Shown: positions 6,466-11,908 of the stretch, piece after piece
How positions within the stretch are numbered: position 1 is the stretch's first letter
Layout: the number at the start of each line of letters is the position of its first letter
NCBI GenBank assembly: GCA_937892105.1
Contig: CALAUZ010000412.1
Coordinates: 1 to 11,908 of the forward strand
Direction: 5' to 3'
From: an uncultured Fretibacterium sp.
Lineage (GTDB): Bacteria; Synergistota; Synergistia; Synergistales; Aminobacteriaceae
DNA: 11,908 nucleotides
Notes under the pieces: model-generated
Told to the model about the DNA's origin: nothing
Database searches by the model: none
The model's input: the letters and a program-made list of their open reading frames with translations, nothing else
Program-made: the position numbers and the translations under genes

Positions 6466-7635
6466 ATGTCTACTGGCATGTTACTCACTACTAACGGACG
6501 CAACTTACTCGCTAAAGCACTTACAGGCAAAAACCTCGTCTTTTCTAGAGCTTATTGCGGTGATGGCTCTCTATCTTCCGGCCAAGACCCTACTACTTTA
6601 ACTGCACTCATTTCACCTAAACGCGAATTACCCATTCAGAGCATGAGTGTTCTTTCTGGAATAGGGACTGCTGAAGTCGTTGTCGAAATGACTAACAAGA
6701 ATTTAGCTACAGGCTTCTTTGTCAGAGAATATGGTTTATTCGCCATTGACCCAGATGATAATCAGGAAGTCCTATACGCTTACAGAAATTCGGGCAACGA
6801 AGCAGGATATCTTGAAGGCGATAACGGTATCGATATCATCAATTACACTCTCTCTATCGTCACTGTCATTGATCAAGCTCCTAATGTCAGTGCTGTGCTC
6901 TCAAGCTCTAACCAGTACGTTACTATCACAAGACTTGATAGCAGGATTAATTCTCTCTTTGGCCAATACTTACCACCTAAAGGGTTTTGGAGCTATGCTA
7001 ATGACAATGAACAGGTCTTAAGGCCAGCTACACTAGAGCAAACTCGTTATGCCTTATGGGGGGATGTTGACGTTAGAGCTTATAACTCTCGCATTGAAAG
7101 ACTTGAAGACGCTATTAATCAAACTATGCTTAGGCTTGAGCTGCTTAGTGATTACCCGGGATACTCTCATTATTCTGCTGAAGACTTCCAGAACGTTAAT
7201 CAGATTGATCAATTCGTCGGGAATGTCACTAGTATTGTCGCTGGGGACGACAGCATAGACATAACCCCTATTGACGGCATGATACCGGGTAGCTTATACA
7301 CTATTACTGACGGCATTAACTCGGAAATAGTTCGCGTTAAGAGCATTAACCTTGAATCGGGCATTCAGAGAATTATTCTTGACGATTACATTCAGAACAC
7401 ATACATTCTCAGTAACACTCAGATTTATAGAACTAGCGCTACTATTAATGACGGCAAAGCTATAGGCCCTAACGCTAGAATTAAGCTCTCTTGGACTCCT
7501 GATATCACTTGGTCGGGAACAGGCGCGCAGGAAAGTTTCTCAATTAAGCTCGATACTTCACTCAATAACCAGAAGGCTTTTTCTCTCTCTGGGAATATCT
7601 CTCTAGACGCTTCAGGGCTTGTCTCTCTGGCATAA
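6466..7635 (+). CDS. Tail-collar fibre protein (gpH-like N-terminal domain)
   Basis: This 389-residue protein begins with the phage tail-collar fibre N-domain: LLTTNGRNLLAKALTGKNLVFSR-type residues 4-26, a YCGDG motif and TTLTALISPKRELPI. Next come VVEMTNKNLATGFFVREYGLFAIDP near 75-100 and a DNQEVLYAYRN strand. This domain attaches fibres to the baseplate in P2-like phages. Residues about 195-225 (SRIERLEDAINQTMLRLELL) look like a short trimerising coiled coil. The C-terminal half is beta-rich, with a WTPDITWSGTGAQESF-type end. It is shorter than P2 gpH (about 670 residues), so host recognition may lie in the next two proteins. ATG at 6466 is the first start after the gpI stop; an AAAGG site is about 15 nt upstream. 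Confidence 0.82.
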   Translation: MSTGMLLTTNGRNLLAKALTGKNLVFSRAYCGDGSLSSGQDPTTLTALISPKRELPIQSMSVLSGIGTAEVVVEMTNKNLATGFFVREYGLFAIDPDDNQEVLYAYRNSGNEAGYLEGDNGIDIINYTLSIVTVIDQAPNVSAVLSSSNQYVTITRLDSRINSLFGQYLPPKGFWSYANDNEQVLRPATLEQTRYALWGDVDVRAYNSRIERLEDAINQTMLRLELLSDYPGYSHYSAEDFQNVNQIDQFVGNVTSIVAGDDSIDITPIDGMIPGSLYTITDGINSEIVRVKSINLESGIQRIILDDYIQNTYILSNTQIYRTSATINDGKAIGPNARIKLSWTPDITWSGTGAQESFSIKLDTSLNNQKAFSLSGNISLDASGLVSLA

Positions 7636-7645
7636 TTCTTTTTCT

Positions 7646-7653
7646 GGAAAGGA
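7646..7653 (+). promoter_or_regulatory. Shine-Dalgarno that indicates an ATT start
   Basis: GGAAAGGA stands 9 nt before ATT at 7663. No ATG, GTG or TTG occurs in frame until TTG at 7702, 48 nt away and without a ribosome site. The position of this element decides the start chosen for the following gene. Confidence 0.55.
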
Positions 7654-7662
7654 CTGATTACT

Positions 7663-9414
7663 ATTACTTACAGACATTTTGACAGGCACATTAAATCCCT
7701 GTTGCACTTTGATTACCCTTATTATGCTGAACCTAATGACGGCCTTAATGATGAAATTCTCGGCACGGTTTGGTCTCGGGAGGGCAATGTTAAGCTCGTA
7801 GGCTCGGAAATTCCGGCTGATGCTATCGTCGAAGGCACTCCTAAATTCGGCTATAGGTGCTTACAGTCTCAGGCTCAAACTGACTTCATTACTACGGATA
7901 GTCTCGCTTTCTCTCTGGATGCGTCTAGTAATTACGAGTTTTCTTGCTTTATCAGAATCGCGGCTTCACAGGCTGGCTATCTCATGAGGCTCTATTCTGG
8001 CGAAGATGTTATTTTCTCTATCGCCATAAATGCTAATAACACTGTCTCGGTAGCTTGTTCGGCTTGGTCTCTCTCTTTCTCATCTACGGAGACTTTGACG
8101 CTTAACACTTGGGCACAGCTCGCAATTAGGCTTAACGCTTCAACATGCACTATTATCATTGACGATACGAGCGCAACTTCTTCATCATTCACTCGAACAG
8201 CTCTTACACCTACAGCATGCACAATCGGAGGCTTTAACGGCCAAGTAGATGAATTCATGTTCAGAGATACATTCTCTACTTCATTGCCTACACAACCTAT
8301 TCAGGCTACTTTGAACGTTCAGGATTTAGGGGGCTTCGGCAATGGCAGAATGGGTAGCTATCTTGTTGCAACCAGCACTCCAGCTCCGTCTGGGGCTTAT
8401 GCTAAATTCACTGTCCCTTCACCTAGTGCGTCATTAATTGCGGTCTCCAATATACGCAATAATCAAGGCTTCGATTTTTCTGTGGGAGATGAATTACTAC
8501 TACTTAATAACGAGACGGGAGATTTTGAGTTCAGGGATATCACTCTCATTAACGGCAATTATTTCACCCTCAATAAGCCTACAACTCTTTCAGGGGATAG
8601 CTTGCAGATAGTTAAAGTCTATAACGTTTATAACTTCACTGTAAATTCTGGGTGCTACATGATACCTTACACGTTCACTAATGACTGTGGAGGGGTGATT
8701 GCTATTAGGGCTAAAGGTAATGTCACGGTTAATGGCTCTATCCTCACTTCAGGTTATGGACGCACTCGTAATGACCTCGAACAGATGACGCATTCCCGTT
8801 TAGTCGATAAATTCATCTGCAATCGTGGGGGAGGAATAATGATTTTCTGTGGAGGGACTTTAACTCTTTCTTCGACGGCAAGAATAGGGGCTAGTTGGGA
8901 CGGCTCGCTAAAGGGAGGAACTGGAGGCTATAACGCTGTCGGCTCTCCGGGAGGCGCTGGGTATGGCGCAGGAGGAGGAGGAGATAATAACGCTAGCACT
9001 TCTCGCGGAGGTAATGGAGGTGTAGGAGGTGCTGGGGGTGGCGGCGAAGATAACTGCACAGGAGGCAATGCAGGGCAGACAAATACTACTGGGGGCTACG
9101 GCAGAGGATTAAGTTACGCTCGCAGTAGTAGGAATTACACCATGCCGGGAGGTACTCAAGGAATAGGTGTTGACGCTATAGGCAGTGACTATATAGACGG
9201 TGTTCCTGGTGCAGGCGCAGGGGGGACGGCTAGAGCTTACTCGGATTGCGGTGAGGCTTATTCGGGGGCTAATGTCCTTATCATTGCGAAAAAACTTAAT
9301 GCCGACATGGCCGCTATCTCTACGGGAGGAGCTAGAGCTACTAAAACGGGTACTTGTGCCCCAGGTGGAGGCGGTACGGGCTTCTGCTATATCGCTTGTG
9401 AGGAGATGATTTAA
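7663..9414 (+). CDS. LamG-like plus polyglycine-rich tail adhesin candidate
   Basis: About 583 residues if translation begins at ATT 7663 (570 from TTG 7702). Residues about 10-205 look like a concanavalin/LamG fold: a LLHFDYP opening, FSLDASSNYEFSCFIRIA, then LTLNTWAQLAIRLNASTCTIIIDD and GQVDEFMFRDTF at its end. A beta linker follows (LLLLNNETGDFEF, FTLNKPT). From about residue 386 to the end the protein is extremely rich in glycine, with GG-x-GG runs, several Cys and short polar loops. The pattern recalls the polyglycine-helix sandwich of phage S16-type gp38 adhesins and other glycine-rich fibre tips, whose loops contact the receptor. I infer a carbohydrate or surface-binding role. The specific family and receptor are not recognised. 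Confidence 0.72.
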   Translation: MTYRHFDRHIKSLLHFDYPYYAEPNDGLNDEILGTVWSREGNVKLVGSEIPADAIVEGTPKFGYRCLQSQAQTDFITTDSLAFSLDASSNYEFSCFIRIAASQAGYLMRLYSGEDVIFSIAINANNTVSVACSAWSLSFSSTETLTLNTWAQLAIRLNASTCTIIIDDTSATSSSFTRTALTPTACTIGGFNGQVDEFMFRDTFSTSLPTQPIQATLNVQDLGGFGNGRMGSYLVATSTPAPSGAYAKFTVPSPSASLIAVSNIRNNQGFDFSVGDELLLLNNETGDFEFRDITLINGNYFTLNKPTTLSGDSLQIVKVYNVYNFTVNSGCYMIPYTFTNDCGGVIAIRAKGNVTVNGSILTSGYGRTRNDLEQMTHSRLVDKFICNRGGGIMIFCGGTLTLSSTARIGASWDGSLKGGTGGYNAVGSPGGAGYGAGGGGDNNASTSRGGNGGVGGAGGGGEDNCTGGNAGQTNTTGGYGRGLSYARSSRNYTMPGGTQGIGVDAIGSDYIDGVPGAGAGGTARAYSDCGEAYSGANVLIIAKKLNADMAAISTGGARATKTGTCAPGGGGTGFCYIACEEMI

Positions 9415-9416
9415 CT

Positions 9417-10871
9417 ATGAGCAACATTACTACTCAGCAGCCTATTCGTTATCAGATTGATACCCTTAACCCTAAGACCTACGGCGTTATCACCAGTAAC
9501 TCTAACTCTATCCTTGACTTCTCCAGAGTTACTAGCATCACGGCTATTAACGTCCTAGGCTCGCAACCCCCAAACACTGCCAGATATATCGCCTTCAACA
9601 TTAATGGCCAATGGGGAAAACTTTCTTCTGCTGGGGCTTTCGTCTCCTTCTCAGATAACTCCCCAGACTTCGAAAACTTAGAGCTTTACGCTAACACTCC
9701 CACAGAATTAGCAGCTATCTCTAGTGCTTCGGGCTTGGCCGGAACTTCTTGCGGTGTGGCTATCGCTCTTTCCTCAACTGACCCTGATAACGCTATCCCC
9801 ACTTGCGGATTATCCTTCACTTGCCTCACGGATACTCAGCAACTTACTACTATTGAGTTATCTCCCGAATACTCTCTAGGCTCTAACTCACAGATTATCT
9901 CCTTCACAGCTGATACTTCTACGGCTGACGGAGGAGCTGTAGACCTATCCGCTAAGATCACTCGGCAAGATGGTACGGCTTCAGACTGGATAACCCTACC
10001 CGACTTAGTAGGTGAAAAGGCTACTACTATTCAGTTCAAAGCAGATTTATCAGCTCGTACTCTGGGGGTCTCAACTGCAAAAGTTAATAGCACGGCTATC
10101 GTCTATTCGGATAACAACACTATTATCTCGGGAGCTAATAAGGGGGAAGTTATCTCTCTCACTGAAGATTGGTATATGCCCGTAAAATCATGCAGGCTTA
10201 CCGTAAAGCATTCACCTTTAGAGAATAGTTCACTTGCTGCATTCATTGCCTTTAGGGCTTCACCTGTTCAAGTCTCTAAAGAATATATCGGGATAGGCTC
10301 GGGAGGCAGAAAAGTTTTCCAGCTCGCTAACACTTCGGGCTTGAAGTATGACACTCTTAAGCTCTACTACGATAATGTGAGGGTCTATTCGGACTTCGAA
10401 TTTAATTGCCAGGCAGGAAGAATAACTTGTTCAGCTCCGGAAGGCGTTATCGTCTCGTGTGATTATGAATACGGCTGGACTGATGAAATTTGGCAGGAAA
10501 TGAGTGCAGCTTCAACTCTCTCCTTTGAGGATTATGATCAGACTGAATACAGATTTACAGGCAATCAAGAAGGGTTAAGTGTCTGCGCTCTTAAGCTCGA
10601 AATTTCTATGTCCACTGGCCACATTGATAACGAATTACTCGGAAAAGCTACGGGAGGCACTCAATCCTTTAGGCTCAATAAGAGAATTAATGACGGCAGA
10701 ATTTATGTTTTCGTTGAGACAGCTCCTCTCTCTAATAAGAATTGGACGCTCCTTGATGACCCTCAATACATTGCCGTTAGTGCTGCAGCTGGAAAGAATA
10801 TCTATGCTTCTTATGACTGGATCAGTGAGCCAGTTAATATCTATGAATACTATGCCGTTTACTCTGAATAG
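9417..10871 (+). CDS. Beta-rich phage tail-associated protein of unknown function
   Basis: This 484-residue protein has no enzyme motif that I recognise. It is beta-rich, with many Ser, Thr and Asn residues. Two C-terminal modules look related to each other. The first, near residues 290-350, runs IGSGGRKVFQLANTSGLKYD...VRVYSDFEF...VSCDYEYGW. The second, near 405-475, runs GKATGGTQSFRLNKRINDGRIYVFVE...IAVSAAAGKNIYASYDW. Both have the shape of the beta module seen in many phage fibre and appendage proteins (gly-rich turn, F-x-L strand, V-Y strand, sYdW end). It follows the LamG adhesin by 2 nt, with AGGAG 11 nt before the ATG, so it is co-translated. It is the last gene before the terminator. 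It is probably a fibre-associated or decoration protein. Confidence 0.7.
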   Translation: MSNITTQQPIRYQIDTLNPKTYGVITSNSNSILDFSRVTSITAINVLGSQPPNTARYIAFNINGQWGKLSSAGAFVSFSDNSPDFENLELYANTPTELAAISSASGLAGTSCGVAIALSSTDPDNAIPTCGLSFTCLTDTQQLTTIELSPEYSLGSNSQIISFTADTSTADGGAVDLSAKITRQDGTASDWITLPDLVGEKATTIQFKADLSARTLGVSTAKVNSTAIVYSDNNTIISGANKGEVISLTEDWYMPVKSCRLTVKHSPLENSSLAAFIAFRASPVQVSKEYIGIGSGGRKVFQLANTSGLKYDTLKLYYDNVRVYSDFEFNCQAGRITCSAPEGVIVSCDYEYGWTDEIWQEMSAASTLSFEDYDQTEYRFTGNQEGLSVCALKLEISMSTGHIDNELLGKATGGTQSFRLNKRINDGRIYVFVETAPLSNKNWTLLDDPQYIAVSAAAGKNIYASYDWISEPVNIYEYYAVYSE

Positions 10872-10943
10872 TTTGTGATAATATTTACCGGTCTACTCTT
10901 TTTTCCGACTTATTTACTACGACTTCGTTTCTACAGACACACA

Positions 10944-10985
10944 GCCTTCTCCATTCAGCGCAAGAATGGGGGAGGCACTTTTTTT
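10944..10985 (+). terminator. Rho-independent terminator of the tail operon
   Basis: Left arm 10944-10956 (GCCTTCTCCATTC) pairs with right arm 10964-10976 (GAATGGGGGAGGC). The stem is 13 bp, with two G-U pairs and a 7-nt loop, and a T7 run follows at 10979-10985. It lies 72 bp after the stop of the last gene, in the right orientation to end the + strand transcript. Confidence 0.9.
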
Positions 10986-10986
10986 A

Positions 10987-11003
10987 TACCCAAAAATAGG
11001 GTA
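10987..11003. repeat. Small inverted repeat after the terminator
   Basis: TACCC and GGGTA (5 bp) flank a 7-nt A-rich loop. It sits directly after the terminator T run. It may add to transcription stopping, or it may be chance. Confidence 0.35.
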
Positions 11004-11043
11004 AAAACCTTCAAGCCCTTCTCTTACCCACACACATAATCTT

Positions 11044-11071
11044 TTAGCACTCTCACCTATTTGGTGGCTAA
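11044..11071. promoter_or_regulatory. CIRCE-like dyad 1
   Basis: TTAGCACTC matches the HrcA operator half-site 9/9. After 10 nt comes GGTGGCTAA, 6/9 to GAGTGCTAA. The known CIRCE spacing is 9. It may also fold with CACC pairing to GGTG. Confidence 0.45.
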
Positions 11072-11117
11072 TGATAACTTCCTACCTCATGCAAATTTTT
11101 CTCGGAAAAAAATAAAA

Positions 11118-11144
11118 ATAGCACTCTAAGTCTCACTCTGCTAA
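11118..11144. promoter_or_regulatory. CIRCE-like dyad 2
   Basis: ATAGCACTC (8/9), exactly 9 nt, then CTCTGCTAA (6/9), giving 14 of 18 positions matching the CIRCE consensus with the canonical spacer length. Confidence 0.5.
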
Positions 11145-11150
11145 ATGAAC

Positions 11151-11169
11151 ACATACACGCGCGCGCATA
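11151..11169. other. Alternating purine-pyrimidine tract with (CG)4C core
   Basis: Nineteen bases alternate strictly between purine and pyrimidine. They include CGCGCGCGC at 11158-11166, whose midpoint (11162) is the axis of the surrounding palindrome. Such tracts can adopt Z-DNA under negative supercoiling. In this AT-rich spacer it stands out clearly. Confidence 0.8.
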
Positions 11170-11180
11170 AGAGTAATGAA

Positions 11181-11208
11181 TTAGCAGACTAGGGGTATAC
11201 TCTGCCAA
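11181..11208. promoter_or_regulatory. CIRCE-like dyad 3 (divergent)
   Basis: TTAGCAGAC (7/9), 10 nt, CTCTGCCAA (5/9). It is a weak CIRCE match, but its own two halves are symmetric (TTRGCAGA against TCTGCYAA). Confidence 0.4.
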
Positions 11209-11253
11209 TTTTTATTTTTTCTCAGAAGATTTTTTGCAACACCCCTTCTCTCC

Positions 11254-11280
11254 CTAGCAACCGTGTTTAGTGAGTGCTAA
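11254..11280. promoter_or_regulatory. CIRCE-like dyad 4
   Basis: CTAGCAACC (6/9), exactly 9 nt, then GAGTGCTAA (9/9), giving 15 of 18 consensus positions with canonical spacing. It lies about 40 bp upstream of the candidate -10 element at 11322. Confidence 0.5.
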
Positions 11281-11318
11281 GAATTTTCCCTATTACTCAT
11301 TCATCTATTCGTCTTTAA

Positions 11319-11327
11319 TGGTAATAT
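11319..11327 (+). promoter_or_regulatory. Possible extended -10 promoter for the second fibre unit
   Basis: TGGTAATAT has the TG-N extension and a 4/6 match to TATAAT. No good -35 box is visible (only TTCATC, 16 nt upstream). It would start a short leader before the AAAGGCGGTG ribosome site at 11341-11350. A promoter is expected here because the terminator at 10944 isolates the downstream gene. Confidence 0.35.
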
Positions 11328-11361
11328 ATTCTTTAGACGGAAAGGCGGTGAATTTAATACT

Positions 11362-11421
11362 TTGGGCACTCAGAAAAGACCTAAACCTAATCCTAAAAAC
11401 CCCCCAATAGATGACAAATGA
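11362..11421 (+). CDS. Candidate 19-residue leader peptide, proline/lysine-rich
   Basis: From TTG at 11362 the frame reads MGTQKRPKPNPKNPPIDDK and ends in TGA, which overlaps the next gene's ATG as ATGA. A strong Shine-Dalgarno (AAAGGCGGTGA, one mismatch to consensus) ends 10-13 nt before the TTG. The fibre gene at 11418 has no ribosome site of its own, so this mini-ORF would deliver ribosomes to it by coupling. An alternative GTG at 11349 lies inside the Shine-Dalgarno and gives a different frame ending at 11411. The peptide matches no family that I know. It could be a translational leader, or the 5' remnant of an older fibre gene. Confidence 0.4.
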   Translation: MGTQKRPKPNPKNPPIDDK

Positions 11422-11908
11422 CGCAAACTTATTGGAGCGCTAGACATGTTGGCACAAGATCAAGATTACCTGCAAAGTTGACTAAAGGTAGAGCGTATTT
11501 CATTGAAGATGAACAAGTCATAGTAGTAGATCATGGTAAGGGTGCAATAACTTATGGTAGTCAGCCCGGACCTCAGGGAGAGCCTGGAGAGCCATTGCCC
11601 TTTTTGCAGGAACAGATAGATAACCTTGATGAAGCTTCATTGAATACCATTCATGCTTTGTGGGTAATCTATCAGATAGTTTTGAATAAAATCTCAGAAC
11701 TTGATGATGATACTGCTAGGGTTATTGATGATATCTCTCAGACTATTTCGAGTAATGCGCAGACGGCACAGGATTACACGGATGCCCTTGAGGGACGAAT
11801 AACCTCTCGGCTCGATACTACGGACGCTACGATATCGGGTAATGCGCAGACGGCACAGGATTACACGGATGCCCTTGAGGGACGAATAACCTCTCGGCTC
11901 GATACTAC
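11418..11908 (+). CDS. Second tail-fibre-like protein, N-terminal part (3' truncated by window end)
   Basis: The frame is open from ATG 11418 to the end of the window (163 codons, no stop). Residues 1-50 (MTQTYWSARHVGTRSRLPAK start) are unfamiliar. Residues 51-59 are three collagen-like triplets (GPQ GEP GEP). A helical stretch follows (LPFLQEQIDNLDEASLNTIH, then ALWVIYQIVLNKISELDDD), and then a 29-residue tandem repeat with Gln, Asp and Thr and a coiled-coil-like pattern. Collagen-like and repeated coiled-coil segments are common in trimeric phage fibres. The first part uses GGT, GTA and ATA codons more than the main operon, where GGC, GTC and ATC or ATT dominate, which suggests a separate origin. 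Its start overlaps the small ORF upstream. Confidence 0.65.
   Translation, partial: MTQTYWSARHVGTRSRLPAKLTKGRAYFIEDEQVIVVDHGKGAITYGSQPGPQGEPGEPLPFLQEQIDNLDEASLNTIHALWVIYQIVLNKISELDDDTARVIDDISQTISSNAQTAQDYTDALEGRITSRLDTTDATISGNAQTAQDYTDALEGRITSRLDT
11754..11908 (+). repeat. 87-bp tandem repeat in the fibre gene (array continues past the window)
   Basis: The unit starting AATGCGCAGACGGCACAG at 11754 recurs at 11841 and is identical over all 68 visible bases of the second copy. The period of 87 bp equals 29 codons (NAQTAQDYTDALEGR..., ending TTDATISG). Near-perfect DNA identity suggests recent expansion or homogenisation. Confidence 0.9.

Larger units (their letters stand above)
11044..11280. 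repeat. Nested quasi-palindrome, 237 bp, centred near 11162
   Basis: Several separate inverted arms share one axis. TTAGCACTC (11044-11052) faces GAGTGCTAA (11272-11280), a 9/9 match. GGTGGCTAA (11063-11071) faces CTAGCAACC (11254-11262), 7/9 complementary. GCAAA (11091) faces TTTGC (11233-11237). A 13-bp A/T block (11107-11119) faces its complement (11208-11220) perfectly. TCTGCTAA (11137-11144) faces TTAGCAGA (11181-11188) perfectly. Their midpoints fall at 11162, 11162.5, 11164, 11163.5 and 11162.5. No gene is visible within it on either strand. Confidence 0.8.

Noticed and set aside
9200..9409. Second + strand frame inside the glycine-rich adhesin
   Set aside because: It overlaps the adhesin frame fully, arises from GC-rich glycine codons, and has no ribosome site.
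11196..11201. TATACT as a -10 box inside the palindrome
   Set aside because: There is no acceptable -35 box at 16-18 nt upstream, and the supposed transcript would begin inside dyad 3; it is possible but unsupported.
11091..11240. Integron attC-like site, because of the long imperfect inverted repeat
   Set aside because: The required GTTRRRY and RYYYAAC core ends are not present at the right positions.
10872..11340. Possible hidden small genes in the spacer
   Set aside because: I saw no frame longer than a few dozen codons with a ribosome site on either strand; the interval is better described by the terminator and the inverted repeats.
11754..11908. CRISPR array or diversity-generating retroelement template
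   Set aside because: The repeat is a directly tandem coding unit without spacers, and no reverse transcriptase or adenine-specific variation is visible.

Overview
The window is most of the late tail and baseplate region of a contractile-tailed (P2-like) bacteriophage, seen either as a prophage or as a phage genome. It is AT-leaning. Genes sit tightly packed on the + strand, with ATGA and TAATG overlaps and purine-rich Shine-Dalgarno sites. No integrase, replication or host chromosomal gene is visible, so the host cannot be fixed. The holin family and the Shine-Dalgarno style fit an anaerobic Bacillota-like or Synergistota-like host, but this is a weak inference.

Layout: positions 1-872 hold the C-terminal end of a tape-measure protein and a gpX-type tail LysM protein. 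A holin follows at 906-1310. Positions 1337-3161 encode the spike and hub: gpD-like hub, gpV-like spike stem and PAAR tip. A gpU-like tail terminator (3165-3584), which in P2 lies elsewhere, precedes the gpW/gp25-like wedge (3597-3917) and gpJ (3927-5063). One small membrane protein (5100-5456) is encoded on the opposite strand, wedged between gpJ and gpI like a moron. After it come gpI (5503-6459), a tail-collar fibre protein (6466-7635), a large LamG plus polyglycine adhesin candidate (7663-9414) and a beta-rich tail-associated protein (9417-10871). A strong rho-independent terminator (10944-10985) closes this transcription unit.

Between the terminator and the next fibre gene lies about 375 bp of non-coding DNA with an elaborate layout. 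It contains four dyad elements about 27-28 bp long that resemble the HrcA operator CIRCE (TTAGCACTC-N9-GAGTGCTAA). Two of their half-sites are exact 9/9 matches. Their centres are about 73.5, 63.5 and 72.5 bp apart, close to 7, 6 and 7 helical turns. The whole set also forms one nested quasi-palindrome (11044-11280), whose separate arms all centre at 11162-11164, in the middle of an alternating purine-pyrimidine CG tract. This is the most unusual signal in the window.

A possible extended -10 promoter follows, then a tiny candidate ORF (11362-11421). Its stop overlaps the start of a second fibre-like gene (11418 to the window end) that has a short collagen-like stretch and the beginning of an 87-bp tandem repeat. 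That last gene uses codons somewhat differently from the main operon and may be a separately regulated, exchangeable fibre cassette.

Together the genes would build the tail tube end, baseplate, puncturing tip and host-recognition fibres. The holin serves lysis, and the two fibre groups are separated by a terminator and the palindromic control-like region.
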